This document shows, in pieces, positions 1 to 14,200 of a DNA stretch of 64,000 nucleotides (positions are counted from its first letter, which is position 1; each line of letters starts with the position of its first letter). The DNA is from Azadirachta indica (lineage: Eukaryota > Streptophyta > Magnoliopsida > Sapindales > Meliaceae): the NCBI GenBank assembly GCA_022749755.1, contig CM040451.1, positions 6,771,871 through 6,835,870 of the forward strand, given 5' to 3'. A program made the position numbers and the translations under genes. A model generated the notes under the pieces. The model saw nothing but the letters and a program-made list of their open reading frames with translations. It did no database searches and was not told the origin of the DNA.

Positions 1-240
1 ATATTATTATTATTATGAATTACACCTAACATTATTATTAATATTTATTAATAATTATTATTACTACTATTATTTATTATTATTATTTACTGTTATTATT
101 AATTATTTTTATTGATTATTATTGAATAATTAAAAATAATTATTAATTTATTATTAATACTATTATTAAATAATAATTCCATATAATATTATTTATTATT
201 ATTTTATTAATTATTATTTTATTATATATATTAATTAATT
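1..240. repeat. Imperfect ATT/TAA-rich low-complexity tract
   Basis: The first 240 bases are almost pure A and T, with irregular ATT and TAA trinucleotide runs. There is no coding potential. It looks like a decayed microsatellite or the AT-rich edge of a repeat lying to the left of the window. Confidence 0.7.
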
Positions 241-288
241 ATTTTATCATATTTTCCTTTAATAGGGCCCGTAAAGGGACCCATTTTT

Positions 289-372
289 AGGACAAATACA
301 TCCTAAGAATGGGTCCTTTCTAGAGCAAATTGTTGCTCGAGAAAGGACCCATTCTTAGGACGCATTTGTTCT
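289..372. repeat. 40-nt-arm hairpin, probably the end or core of a small DNA transposon
   Basis: Arm 289-328 and arm 333-372 are reverse complements at about 36 of 40 positions, separated by the 4-nt loop ATTG. The motif GGACCCATT and its complement recur on both sides of the loop, and related pieces (TTTTCAGGACAAA, GGTCCTTTT) continue to about 450. Such GGGACC/AGGACAAA arrays resemble subterminal repeats of non-autonomous plant DNA transposons, but I see no clear terminal inverted repeat or target duplication, so the family is not assigned. Confidence 0.6.
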
Positions 373-1009
373 GAAAATGACTATTCTTTGGGATAATGGC
401 CCTTTTCAAAAAAGTACTCATTTTCAGGACAAATTGGTCCTTTTCTAGGTTTATTTTTCCAACAATTTCAACAGCATTTCTCCACCAAATCTAATACAAT
501 ATTTTACAAAATCTTCATTTTCCAACCAAAATTTCTTCCCATTCCAATCAAATACATTCACATTATTAATATTCAACAAAAATCATACTACAAAAAATCC
601 TTTCATTCATTTATGTTGAAAGAATATAAATAAAACCATAGAAAACTTACCAATAGTTTCTATTTACTATCGTGGGGTTACAATCAACACTTATTTACAC
701 GATTTCTTTTGTCGTCGCCTTCTTCACTGTTGACATAGCCGCTGTTGAAAAAAGGGTGAAAGTTTTGAGAGGTAAGAGTTTGGTTTGGTCAAAAAAGAGT
801 AAAGTAAAAAAAATTGACTTTTGCAAAAATAAAATTAAAGTGGATTATTAAAGGTAATTTAGTTCGAAAAATATATTTTGGGTTATTTTGATACAAAATT
901 TTTACAAGAGATTATTTACGTAAAATTAAAAAAATTTAAAGCTATTTTGAAAAATTTTCCAAAGTTTAAAGCTGTATGGTTTTTTTGGGAAGAGTTCTTA
1001 TATATTAAG

Positions 1010-1278
1010 GAGTGCGAGGAAGAGAATATTTTTTTTACCTCTGACTTTGTGTAAATCATCTTGAGGCATCCATAAAGTTTTCTTCTGGGTATTTTTAACT
1101 GTGAATGTAGGCTTTTAGCCAGACCACGTTAAATTGCTTGCATCTTGTTTGATATAATGCTTCTGTGAGTTTTGTTACTAAGTTGGTTTGATTTAGCTAA
1201 TATCTTGGTTAGTAATAGGTTAAAATTTGTTTAGTAGAGCTGAATTCTTAATAGTTTGAAGTGAATCTGTTCTTATAA
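1010..1278 (+). repeat. Partial Copia-type LTR (3' part)
   Basis: The sequence directly before a primer-binding-like site (TTGGTATTAGAG, about 1280-1291) has the look of an LTR end: a TATA-like TTATATATTAAGG near 1000-1012, a leader-like tract, and the phrase GACCACGTTAAATTGC typical of Copia R/U5 regions. The left limit was not found and no second LTR lies in the window. The evidence is mostly its position ahead of the gag remnant. Confidence 0.4.
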
Positions 1279-1306
1279 ATTGGTATTAGAGTAAAATTTT
1301 TCACAA

Positions 1307-1575
1307 ATGGCTCAAACTAAGTTTAAACTGGAAAAGTTTAATGGTGAAAACTATTTCAACTTATAGAGAATCAAGATTAGGGCTTTTTTGGTTCATCAAG
1401 GGCTTCAAGAAGCACTAGATAGGGAAGATAATCTACCAGAAACCTTGAGTGATGGTGTGTTAAGAGAGGCTTTTAAGGAGAAAATAACCTTAGGTCTGTG
1501 GGAGAGGTTAGAGAGCAGGTATATGACCAAGTCTTAGCAAATTGCTAACACTTTAATTTCAGTAACATTTCCTTT
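1307..1575 (+). pseudogene. Ty1/Copia gag N-terminal remnant
   Basis: Reading from ATG 1307 gives MAQTKFKLEKFNGENYFNL, a stop, then RIKIRAFLVHQGLQEAL and, further on, LWERLESRYMTKS followed by another stop. This is the start of a Copia Gag (UBN2-type domain), where a lysine-rich strand leads into a conserved Trp and a 'LLxQQGLxxAL' helix. The first stop (1364-1366, TAG) sits where the family has Trp. The stretch between the two conserved blocks is shorter than usual, so an internal deletion is likely. A primer-binding-like site lies just upstream. After about 1580 no pol can be followed. It is a dead fragment. Confidence 0.75.
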
Positions 1576-1579
1576 TAAT

Positions 1580-3441
1580 TCAAACATTCTACATATGGGA
1601 AATTATAATATTTATTACTTTTCTTCAATAGTAATTTTATTGAATATTATCAAATTAAAGGGCATTTTATTTTTAGATAAAAGTACTAATGAAATTAAAA
1701 AGAATTTAGGCAAATCTATAATATTAATTGCAACCTTTGGCTTAGCTAAGGATTCCCCTGTTTTGATATTAATTACAACCTTTCGCTTATCAAATTAGTC
1801 ACTACATTTTCATTTAAATTAAATATTAATTCATTCCCAAATAAATTAGATTAGCATAGACTAATTACTTATAAAAGAAAATTAAATTTTAAAATTAATA
1901 GTTGGAATATGAGTTTTACAAAGATTCTTGTTACATAAACTGATATTGCAAAATTATATTATTACCATATATACTTTATAATTTATTTTTCTTTGACTCT
2001 GTAAATTTTTATTTATTCTTATAAAAATATTGAATATGCAACAATGTTATAATAGTGCTACATCAATTTGTATCGATAAATTTGTATAAAAATTTATATA
2101 TAGTCAAATTCAAAGATTTATTTTACACGTAAAATTGAGAACAATGCGGTATACCAAAACTTTTAGTCAATTATTTTTTTTTTATTGTTGATTATAATAA
2201 CCAAAACTTTTAAAAAATTAAAATAACTACTTTACTTTTGTTAATTTCAAAACTTCGCAAACATAAGTTTTTGAGCTTTATTTTTAAATTAAAATGTTTG
2301 AAATATCTTTATTTTGTTTGTTAAATTTTGTTTTATCTATTAAAATAACTATACAAATTTTACCTAAAAGATATATTTATCAACTAGACAATTAATTTAT
2401 TTTTGGGCTAAAACTCTTATTTACCCAAGAAATACGAAATTTATTCGAAAAAAACTCAATTTCTTCCCAAAAAAAGATAGATGAGTAAAAACTTTTAGGA
2501 GTGAAATATTAAATCTTTGCACCCTATTGTTATCTAAACTTGAAAAAATCAAAAACACACATAATGTATTCCCCACTAATCAAACTATGCCCAAAATTTT
2601 TTTTAAAAAACTAACTTAAAAAGAGTAATTTTTAATTTACCTCAACTAATTTTAACAATTTTTATCGCACCCCTAAATGTTTTAAGAGTCATTATACCAC
2701 CCCCCAAACGTTAATTTATACGGTTATTTCAAACTAAAAGGATAAAATCATAATCTATAAATTTAAATCAATAAAAATAATTTTTTACTTTCTTTCCTTC
2801 TCTCTGATTTGTTCTCTTCTTTTCTTCTCTCCTTTGTTTCCTTTTTATGATCATGGTTAGTAACCACGAAAGGCTACCTGCGGCAACCATAAGCAGGAAA
2901 AGAAAATTAAAAAATTAATTTGAAATTTATTAAGATAAAATTATCTTTCTACATGGTCAACTCTGATCAACTCAAAAAAAAAAATGTTAAACATAAATGA
3001 ATAGACTTCAACGTCTGAGAGCACCTTGACAACTTTAAAATTTTTAAAAACATGTAAAAATTGTCAAAATTAGTTAGGATAAATTAAAAATTACCCAACT
3101 TAAAAATCTATAAAAGAAACAAAAGTTTTTCTTTGTATTATTATTATATGGGTAGCTAAAACAATTATTTATTTTTCAATTTAGTCCTCAATTGTAATTT
3201 AATTTTACTAGGTAAAGCCAATAACCCATTTGCCCAAGCAAGATGAAGCAAAGACAGGAGTGTTAAGCATTATTAATCATCACGGCATCTACATTACATT
3301 ACAAACAGCTACATTCAACATTTACAGAAAAATGAATGAAATAATTGGTTATCAAGAAACAGAAAACAAAACAAGAAAACAAATTTAGAAAGCATAATAA
3401 CAAAACAAACACAAAAAAACACTTTCTAAAATGCTCAGCTG
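1580..3441. other. Intergenic, AT-rich, no gene seen
   Basis: No exon-like or RNA-like signal could be supported. A CT-rich stretch near 2783-2850 and scattered homopolymers are the only structure. The right end includes the 3' flank of the minus-strand subtilase gene. Confidence 0.6.
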
Positions 3442-6400
3442 TTAGTTAGTAGTGGTATTATATGAGACTTTAACTATGACTGATAATGGAATGTTGACAA
3501 CATGGCCTTGATGTCCAAATAATCCAATCCTTCCATAGCTAGCAGAAGTGTTGTTCATCGTTGCGTTGAAGAATACATTCAAGACCTGCTTCTCGCCACT
3601 GGCTATCAAGAAATGAGCAGGAGATACCTTGACAGAAACCCCATAAGGAGCAAACCAACCGACACGATAAGTCTCATTGCCGGCAATGTTGATGACTGTT
3701 CGCTGGACGGTTCTAGACTGATTCAGATTTGCGATTGTAATTGAAGGCAAGTTCAAATCGGCACCAGTGATGGTGGTGTTGTATGACCAACAATTTTGAC
3801 CAGTGAAGTTCAATACCACCGGAGCTGATCCATTGATCCCGCAAAGAAATGACATATAGTCGTCATAACCTACAAGAATTAAGCACATTAAAACAGGTTC
3901 AGATACAAATTTATAAGCAATGGAGAGTGATGTGTAGCATATAATGTACATAGTCAGAATAAGGCTTATGATCTTTTTCAAAAGATTTGTCTAGCTTTGA
4001 TGCTACCTAGCAACTCTAGCATTTGAGTTGAAGAACCTTAGATGTAATACCAGGGCTGCCCTATTCCCCAGTGTTCTTTGTTTCTACTTGTCAATTCGTC
4101 TTCAATCTCTCTCTTAGCTTCAAATCACCACAATCAGATATGATTTCTTAGTTACTTTCCTACCTTGGAGCTCATTCTGGAGCTTTCTTATATCCATAAT
4201 TTTTAAATTTATAGTGCTACAACAAAAATTTTTTCCAACGGTACTCCTAACCCACATCAAACATACCCTATGAAAAATGGCTTACCAGCATCGAAAATTA
4301 AACCCGGATCTAGTGACGCTGTTGCATTTACAAAACCACTGCCCATGTCAAATGGGGTTGCAGGTGACTGGTTTTCATCTGGCTTAGCATAAGCGCGCTG
4401 AGCCATTATCGGCCCACCATTCTTGTCATATAAAGAAGCTGTTGTAGAGAGTGCAGATGCTATAGCTGAAGGACTAAAGCTGGGAAACTTTTGCTTAATT
4501 AGTGCAGCAAGTCCAGCAACATGAGGAGCAGCCATACTAGTCCCAGACATCATTGCAAAACACTCCCCTGCAGGGTTAAGTTGTATAAGATATGTTTCAC
4601 AAGTAAAATATTAAAAGTGCATGGCATAATAATTCAAATGTTTTCACATTTTAGGATACCTTGGAATTCAACCGACTCTGTGCCAACAGAACTCCAAGCA
4701 GCCCAAATAAAATTTCCAGGAGCTATCAGGTTGGGTTTCATTATGTCAGCATCATCAAGGAGACTGTCCTCTGGATCTGGGCCCCTAGCAGAGTAATACA
4801 TAACCTTTGGAGCAGAGTTATTGTAGTTCGCTTTGATCCCACCTGAAATGAATGCCACCGCTCCAAATTTAACAATTTTCTTTGTAATTTCATCTCTCTG
4901 CAAAGAAGAATTGTAATACTGGAGTAAAACCTGCAAAACAGGTCGTGAAAATATTAGAACCTTGGAGATTAAATTCAAAATGTAAAGAAGATTTGCTGGT
5001 GTTTGCACAAACAAACACTTAGAACACCCACCTTGGAATCCTCTGGAGATGGAATGATGATGCCAGGCATTTCCATAGGAGTTGGATTAAGCTGAAAACC
5101 GATTACAAAAGGATCCATGTAGAATACAACACCAGCTGCACTGAGGTTCTTCGCTGTTTCTATGGCCTGTTTGATAGTAGAGAGCCCGAGAACAAACCGA
5201 ATTGAGTAGCTACAAATCAATAGATTTCCTTTGACCAACTCCAGATTGAAGGTATTGGAATCTTGGCATTCACCCACATACATATCACTGGCAGTTGTTG
5301 TGTCATTGGTTAAAGCATGAAGTGCAGAAACCAAAGTGTACATATCATCCGTTCCCGCTGAACCAAAAAACAAGGGAATACTAGTTATCTTTAAGTGGTA
5401 ACCAGTACCAAGCATTTCATTATCCAAGGAGTGAAAGCAACAAGTACTTGTGTCCAATCAATATGGTCAACAGATTGTGACTACTATAACTGTTGAATAC
5501 CCCATTCACATAAAAGTTGGGACCCCGATACAGACCAACAGAAACTACACAAGGACTGCAAATAGCATACTATATCTAACAATCACTAAATACAAAAAGG
5601 CACAGGACAAAAGATACAAGATTTTGACCTACCTTTATTAAGAGGAAAGAAGGGAACAGCAATCTTCAAATTCAAGGCTTATTTGCTGCTCATTAAAACA
5701 AGTGAAAAATTTCCCATCCAAGCTTCTTAGAATCTTATTCTTTCATAATTTGAAATTGCAAATCATTATTTGCTCATGCAATATACATATTAGATTGCAG
5801 TTCTGGTACAGTACCAAATAATGCACCTAGTTATCTTTTAAGTCAATTTTCCAACTATTAGCTTCTGCCCATTTTCACAGGCCAAACTGACATGTTTATA
5901 AAATAAATCAACAATTTCAGTTTATGCGGTATTATTCTATGAAGTAGGATTGGCACAGTAACATTAGAAGACAAACTTACGTGCAAGCCCAACTCCAGCA
6001 ATGGTTACATTGTTCCCTAGTATTATAGAGTTTGTGTAAATTCTATCATGAGAGGCAGCACCAACAGTGAATATCCACGGACTGAAGGAAGAAATGCTTT
6101 TAGGTGAAGGTCCAGTATTTCCTGCCGCTTGCACAACAAAAATACCAGCCTTCACAGCTGATAGCAGAGCCATGTCAATGGGATTAAAGAAGGTTGCAAC
6201 ACCAGGAGGACGCCTATTGGGAGTAATTGATAAGCTTATTATGTCAACCCCATCCTGAGCTGCCTGCAAATGCATCATTGACAAAAAATATCAATTACAG
6301 TTCTCATATGGATGGTTATACGTGAGAGTGAATAAAATCTCCATAAACAGGTCATTTCTCTTCTCTATTAAGTAACATATATTTGCTTATGATCTCCTTT

Positions 6401-9400
6401 CAAAGTAAGTTCTCTCTACGACATGTGATATGATATCTGGTTGAGAGAAACATCAATATTTCTATGGTAAAAGCCTCCTTGCATGATCAATTTTGTGACC
6501 ACGAAATCAATATCAGAAAAGGAATGGACCAATCTTGCATACCTGGTCTATGGCAGCAACAACATCTGCAGCAAAGCCTCCAAAACTCTTGTACAATGCC
6601 TTGTAAACAGCAACACTGGAAAAAATGGCAGTTAAATAACACATTAATCAACAAAACTTACATAATAAACATTCAAAATCCTCAACTTCTGATGCACGTT
6701 GTTTGGCATGAACATATTGGAGAAATAGTAATACATACTATTATTTCTTTAAAGTGAAGTAAAACACTTCGCCTTTGTCAAATCAGACAAAAGATAAAGC
6801 AAAGATAAAATGCCATGCATTACTTCTATAGATAGATTGAACAGGACTCATGTTTGACAGCTGAGATTGAAATAAACGTGATGAATATAGTTATCATTTT
6901 CTGTCTTTCACTATTTTTTAAGCATGTTTCATCCTAACAAGACAACACAAATGGCTATGACATTAATAGACTGGGATGAGTCAGTGACACAAAATATAAT
7001 GCAAAAAAACAAATACAATACAGGGAACTTTCAAAAAAATTTCAAACCGCATCCCCTTAATAACATCAAAGTTCACGGCCACACCAAAACCTTTTACGAG
7101 ACTCAACAATGACAAAGCAATAAACGATAGATTTATTTTAAAGTCCTAAATTGCTTCAATATGATTTACCAGCATCACCACCAAAAATATTTCCACCCAG
7201 CACATAATCTAAAACTTTTTTTTTTTTTTCTTTTTTTCTTCGATTCGGCCAAGAACAAAAGAGAATTAAAGTTAACTTCAGAGAAATGTACAAGTGAGAG
7301 TACTATAAAATATACTCGTTTACTTGGTGATTAAAGCATAACGTTTACTTAGTCTGGTAGGCAGCAATTTCCTTGATCAAACATACATAGAAACTCAAAA
7401 CAACTGTTTGGTCCTGATTAATAGTTATACTTTTTTCTTGAAGCAAGAAGTGACATGAAAATGTGGAAAAGATAGATACCAGCCTTGAAAATATAGGGAA
7501 AATGTAATACGATCAAAGGATGGAGCATTGATAGCAGTCCATGCAAGGACACAAGAAAATGAATAAAAAAGCCAGAAGTTGAAGGTATATGTGTGGGACC
7601 TTGTTGTCTCATGGATGTACACAAAATAAAGCCTTGGGAAACCATCTGAAGTGTTTTTCAATTTTTTTAACACCGTGATAATGCTGAAATGAATGTATTA
7701 TATCAAGTACATTTGAGACTGATTCGAAACAAGTTTAAAGTTGTCTATATACATTTCTTGAAATAATTTCTGTAAGAGATAGATTTTGAATCCTATGGAG
7801 GTTTTAGTAACCTATCTTTTAGTCAGAATCATTAACAGCATAACCTTCATGTTCAGTTTTATAGTGCACGTTAGCACATGTAAGAACAGAGTATTATCTA
7901 AGCTCTGCTTCATCAAAAGATTTTCACTGGAAATGGTTCAAAATATTGAGGTCTACACAGAGAAATTGTGCGTCATGCAATCAGATAATTTTCAGCTTGG
8001 CTTAATGCACTTACCCCCAGAAGGAGAGCTATTATGATTTATTGATCAGATATAAGAAGAAAAATCAGTGTATGGTTCAGATTAATTACTGTGCTCGAGG
8101 AGCCATCCCACTTGCATTTCCAAAGTGATGCCCAGCAACTACCACTGGAACACCATGATTTCCTGCAGCAACAGAAGCTGTGTGCCTGCATATGTAAATT
8201 CAATCAGTTTAGTTGCACTCCAAAGAATTGAATAGAAACTAACACCATAATTGATAGGATACCTAATACAAGCACAATAACGGAATCATAAAACAATTTT
8301 CCATAGCATTTGCAAAGACTACTTACTTAATTCAGTATTAGCAAATAATTTTTTTTAATTTTCATATCCTTGACGAGAATCAGGTCATTTACATAATTTT
8401 TTCTTTTTCTGCAACCATCTTGGTGAGTTAAAGTTTAAAATGGACAGTGCATTTAAGGATTTCATAAACTAAAACTACATCATTTGGATGTCCTTTCTGT
8501 TAACAATCATTTGGAAGCCATATCAAAAGGAAACATGAAAAAGGAAAGAAAAATAATGTATGACATATAAGGGCAGCCAAGCAAAGATCTGTCAGCATCA
8601 TAAATGCACCAAAAGAATAGAGAGAGAAGCATCAGGCAACACAGGTTTTGTTCATCCCATACAGCCTATATCGATTCAATCATCACAAAGACCTACAAGT
8701 TCTTAAAAAAATTAACCATAGAAAATGATATTACTAACCATATAACAAAGTTACTTCCAGATTCAGCTACAAATGATATTACTAATCATCACAAAGACCA
8801 GCAAATGGTTTTCTTTTTTATTTAAAATTTATTTTTTGCATTGTCTTCTTTAATGGATCACTTGGCAGTGTACTCAATCATCCAAATTCACCTTCATCCA
8901 GAAAATCACTGACTTGAGTACATTTTAACTGTGTTTTCATTGTCACAATGCAGGCTTGCAGTGATAATTGTCTAGAACAATTTTGAATTAAAGGGAAAGT
9001 GGTGCTGCCATAATCCTATAATGATGATATGGGACCAACCATTACTTCACAACTATGAGTACTAACTGTAAAGAAATGTAAAAAAAAAATCACTCACGTG
9101 CCATGGCCATCACCATCAAATGGTGAAGCATAATCCTGAGATGAATTGAAAATTCCTCTAGTTATAGCAGATGCCGCAAAATGGCGAGCAGCAATAAGCT
9201 TCCTATTGCAAGAACCGGATGGAAAATCACGGGTGACCTCGCAAACACCCGAAAAGTGAGCCGGGACAGGATAGGAGTGCGCAGATGTATCATCAGCAAA
9301 GCTGGGGTGAGTTGGATCAATGCCAGTGTCGATAAAACCAATCACCATTCCTTCTCCAGCAGCTTCATATCCACCTTCTTGAACCCATGCCCCATGCGGC

Positions 9401-10889
9401 AAACCCAAGAACTGTGGTGTATGTGTAGTTGCAGTTCTAACAGAAAAATCCAATACCACATTGGCCACTTCTCTCCTCCTTGAAAGCTTCTCTGCCTTGT
9501 AAATTCACCAATACAAGAAGATTATGAACTTATGTGAGTAAATTTCTACCCAAATGGAAGAAAAAAATTTCCATCACAAAAGTTAGTGCTAGGGAATGTA
9601 TGATATCAGTGTGCAACTATACAATGAATAAAACAAAAGTAACAATAAAAGACATTTACGTCTCTGACTTTTAATACACAAAAAAAATAAAGAATAAGGA
9701 AGAAAAAAGGAAAAAGAAAGGAATCTAGTAATGAGAGCATCACCCGTGCTTTTACCAGCATAATCATCTTAACTACACTATAATGAATTATGACAACAAA
9801 AACTAACTGATAATATACCTGCTGTGGAGTAACAAGAACAGAAAATCCATTAATCAAGTAGTGGTAGCTGTACAGCTTCAGATACTTCTCCCCCCTCAAT
9901 GTCCTCCTCAATATTGAATCATGAACTCTAGCAATATACGAACTAGACCCCGGATGGGATCTTGAAACATTCCTAAATAAATAATACACTCAAAAGCATA
10001 ATTGGTCAAGTGAACTATTAATTTATAAAAATATAATAATGAAAAAGTTAAAGAATTATTACAAAGAGAAGGAATGAGGATAAAGTGGACAAGCGGGAGA
10101 TTAAGCATTACCAGAGATATAATCATCAGCATCAGGCGAATTATGCAAGAATAATTAAAAAAAAATATCTTAAATAATGATCACTCACTGTTTCACACTC
10201 TGAATTCCAAGTAAATTCCATAATACAGACTACAGAAATACCCATCAGATATATATTCTATTTTGGTGACTAAAAAGAAAAAACAACATATAATAAAGAA
10301 GAACATGATATGATAGACATATGCACGTTTCATGGTCTCATAATCAATAGTTTACACAGGAACCCACAAAACGGGACAAGAGGACCCCATGAGACAATTG
10401 GTCTACAACCATAAATAAACATCTCAATTCTTTAGCCAATAAAATTCAAGAAATCAGGGGACTTACACATACGACAAAAACTCTTCACTAGTGAAAGATT
10501 TATGATGTATATTGATAGAGGGAGAAAAAATAGATGAATATAAACAAAGTCAAAAAGCACTGTAATTTCAAATAGCACACAACACAGAGAGCAGTGAATT
10601 CAATACTTATGTAAAAAGAAGCAAATTATGTAATAATGAAATTAAAGTACCTTGGATTCGTAAGCCTGCTTAATCTACCAGAAGCTCCACGTTTCTGGTG
10701 AAAGCCATGATTTTTACTCGTTCTTCTGAGTTCTTCAGTATAGTAATGAGCAGAAGGAGCTTGTTTAAGGCTAACAATGTACACAGCTGTGATTGAATCT
10801 TCTGAATCTTCTTGACACAAAGTGCAGATGCAAAACCGCAAGAGAAGAACTACCATTAAGTGCAGCAATCTGCAACTGCTGCTATCCAT
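3442..10889 (-). CDS. Subtilisin-like serine protease, SBT2 group (SBT2.1/SBT2.2-like)
   Basis: Ten coding exons (minus strand): 10651-10889, 9819-9972, 9098-9495, 8090-8185, 6543-6615, 5981-6263, 5032-5357, 4660-4930, 4286-4567, 3442-3869. All junctions are GT-AG and keep frame, giving about 849 residues, usual for the family. The start is the ATG at 10889: a stop lies upstream in frame with no earlier ATG. Order: signal peptide (about 1-28, LLHLMVVLLL core), I9 prodomain (AVYIVSLKQAPSAHYY), S8 catalytic domain with Asp187 (GFIDTGID), His262 (GDGHGTHTA, split by intron 3), Asn369 (QAAGNTG) and Ser624 (MSGTSMAAPH), a PA-like insertion between Asn and Ser, and a C-terminal fibronectin-III-like domain with several N-glycosylation sequons. 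All four catalytic residues are present, so it should be an active secreted or cell-wall endoprotease. Substrate is unknown. Introns are 58 to about 1,470 bp and contain no recognised gene. SBT2.1 versus SBT2.2 orthology is not resolved. Confidence 0.93.
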
Positions 10890-11185
10890 TTGGTGAAAAT
10901 TTGAGAGCGAACTCCAAATCCCAAGACCAAACAAACAAACAAAAGCAACCCAAATGAATAACACTGAAAAGGGTATCAATTAAGCTCTATAGCTTCTATA
11001 TCAAGTAGATAAGGACTGCAGAGAGGAAGAGAATCCAGAAAGAAGAAAACCCTTGTGCAGAAAGTGGAAACAGCTGTGACTGCCCATTAAACCTCCATGA
11101 AAGAGAGGTGTAATGGCAGAGAAAAGAAAGCAAAACAATGCTACTTTATTCTACCAAGAAACAAAGGAAAAGAAACCTTTTGTTA

Positions 11186-11245
11186 TTCTATGCCTTGTAG
11201 AGAGAGAGAGAAAGAGAGAGAGAGAAGAGGTATTAAATAGCTGGA
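11186..11245 (-). promoter_or_regulatory. Likely core promoter and CT-rich leader of the subtilase gene
   Basis: On the minus strand a TATA-like CTATTTAATA (11231-11240) is followed by a CT dinucleotide run (complement of the GA run at 11199-11225). TATA followed some 30 bp later by pyrimidine-rich sequence is a common plant promoter and 5'-leader layout. This would place the transcription start near 11200, about 310 bp upstream of the ATG. Inference from layout only. Confidence 0.45.
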
Positions 11246-11249
11246 GTGA

Positions 11250-14200
11250 AGTCTATGGAGAATGAGCAACTTTCTGGGGCAATGTGTATTTGAACGTTTT
11301 GTTTAAACGAAGAAAAATGTTAGAAAATGATGAGAAAATGAACGTTTTCTTTTGTTTTCTTGCATTTTCCGACTGTTGGAAGGCTTTTGCTGTCTTTTTC
11401 TACCAATAATGGTATTTGCCTTCTTTTTTTTTTTAAATTTTTGTGGTTTATTTTTTATTTATTATTTTTTTAATATAATTTATTAATATTTAAATAAATC
11501 AAAATCAGATTAATTATTTCTTGAGCCTTTTTGTGATCAGACTGAAATGTCAAACACTTAAACCTATAAAAAATAGTAAAAGAAAATAGGGGTAATAACA
11601 TTTAGGTCTCTAATTTGTATATTTTCACAAAGGAAAGTATAATTTATTTATTTATAACACATAAGTCCTAATCCGTATGAAAATAAGTATAGGAACATCG
11701 ACAAATAGATCATTTAATTTTAGTGAAACTACAAGTAAGCAAAAGTGGGCACAATCCGAATTTCATTAATACTAAACCATATCAGAAAAAAATTTGATCT
11801 TTAAATTTTTAAAATAAATCGAACTAAATAGAGAGTTAATAACAAATTGTATCAATTTTATCTACTCTATTGTAATTGACACGTTTGTTCAATTAAATAT
11901 ATCATATTTACATTTTTAGTCAAAATATTAAATATATAATTTGTATCTAATATTCAATCTTATTGGGTATTTTATATCAAATATTAAGATTGGAGTAATT
12001 TATTTAGTTACTAAAAAAGATTCAACTATTAACCTTGAATTTTGAGATTGAATAAATCACATTTTTACAAACCCTAAACCTCACTCCATGCATCATATTT
12101 TCAATTTTATCTCACTCTATGTATAAACTAAAATTAACGAAATTCTCCATCTAAGATTGATTTAAAGGAGAATCCATCTAACCTCTTACTTCTAAAACAA
12201 TAAATCAAATCAACTAAAATTATTATTTTAAAAAGTACATCATCATTGTAATATTAAAATTAAGTTCTAAACATCAAAATACTAGAATACGTTATTTAAT
12301 ACAAAAGGTTAACTAGATGACTATTACTTTAATAAATGATCAAGTTTGTATTTATTATAAACAAAAAATTAAATTGTTATTTATAAAAAATTAAAAATTG
12401 AGGGTCCTAGATATTATCATTCAAAAATAATAATTTAAAATTTTTTAACATTATATAAATATAAAAAATTCTAAATTTTATTATGAGCTCGATTTGAACT
12501 TTACACCTTTTACCCCATTAAAAATTTTTTAATAATTAAATTATTTAGTTTTTATGAATAAAAGTCTAGTCCTGTATCTCAATTATATTAGTAAAATAAA
12601 ACATGTTTAGTTATATATTAGAAAAAATATTTATTTATGATAACATGTTTTAACAAAATTATAGAGATTCCAATCATCACTTTTTTTTTTTAACATTCTA
12701 TAATAATAGCCATTGGATTATTGACAACAATATTTTATGAAGAAAATGTTTATTAGATTTGATAAGATTCAAAATTAGAAATTTTTATCATATTGAAATA
12801 TGGATACCAAAAAAGAAATTTATTAAAAGAATAAAAAATGTTTAGAAAAAAATGAAAATTACTTTAAAAAGATTATATTTTAAGTTTGGACAAAACACAA
12901 CCAAATTTCATTAATTTTGAAATTTATATAAAAAAGTTAAGAATTCTTATTAATAAAACTTTTATCTGTTTCTCAAATCAAACATAAATTCAGTAATAAT
13001 TAGAAGAAAATGAATGAAATCCTTATGTTTATAATAGTTATTTATAATACAAATATATTAAGTAATTTAATAATTTATTCATGCATTTTAAATTTACTTA
13101 TGTTTATCTTTTTCAATACGTTGTAAGTAAATTCGAATAATTAACTTTCTTATTTACATAATTTTAAATTTTGTACAATAATTAGCAAGAATGACTATAT
13201 ATATATAAAGTTTGATCAAATATACACTTTAATTTTAATAGTTTTAAAAATATTTGAGTAAACTGTTGTATGCTACTTTAGTTTATCAATTTGGACAAAA
13301 ATAAAGGTAAGTTGATAAATCTAACTCCTAAAACAATTACAGTTAAGAGGTTATTATAATAGAAAAATTAATCAGCAATTCCAACTAACAAAATTTCTTA
13401 ACAAACAAGTCTGTATATTTTTTTTTAGAATATTTGCTCAAATTTTGTCCATTAATTTAATATATGAATTTATAAAAACAATTTGTTAATTTAACTTTTA
13501 AAAAATTATGACTAAGAGAATATTAAAATAATAGTAATTAAGAACTAAATGAACTATTTAAACTAATAATCTTTTTTATGAATAAGATTTATACCATACT
13601 TTTAGAAGAGGATAGATTAGTAATTTCTTAACTTATATTATTAAGTATTTTCATTTATTGGTATTAAATTTAATATATTATAATTAATATACATGTGAAA
13701 TATAACTTTTATTGTTAAAATTATATAACTTTAATAATTTATAAATAATATAAAAAATAAAAAGTGAAGCGTATGGATTCTTTTTATTTTAATAAGTGAG
13801 AATAAAGTGTCGTGATTACGTTTTGAGGGTATATACGTCATTTTATCATAATTAGTGAGAAAGTCTTGGATAGTGGGCTGGGTATGAAAATGATGGGTCG
13901 GCCGTTGGTTTTTGTCCCTTTTACTTTTTCTTCTTTTTGTCGTCTATTCTTCTTCTGCCCAACGTTCTAATTTTTTTAATTCGCACAATAATATTTTGTC
14001 CCTCAAATTTACTAAAATAATAATTTTCGGAAATAGTTTATCAACTTTAACGATTTAGTCCCTATCTTTAGTTTTAAATCCATTTAATATAATTTTTCAA
14101 GTAGAGTTTCTTAAAGTAAATATTTTATAAGTAAAAATTTTAATAAAAATTTATTAATCATTTGATTATTACAAATAACTTTTAAAAAATTGTGTAATAT

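Noticed and set aside
6464..6757. 97-codon plus-strand frame over subtilase exon 5
   Set aside because: Antisense shadow of a real exon and its flanks; composition is low-complexity.
7418..7673. Open minus-strand frames inside subtilase intron 4
   Set aside because: No recognisable domain, two overlapping frames equally open, and the region is flanked by well-defined exons of the host gene.
10890..10979. N-terminal extension of the subtilase (hydrophobic stretch upstream of the ATG)
   Set aside because: The open frame there begins with TTG directly after a TAA stop and contains no in-frame ATG; the ATG at 10889 gives a normal signal peptide.
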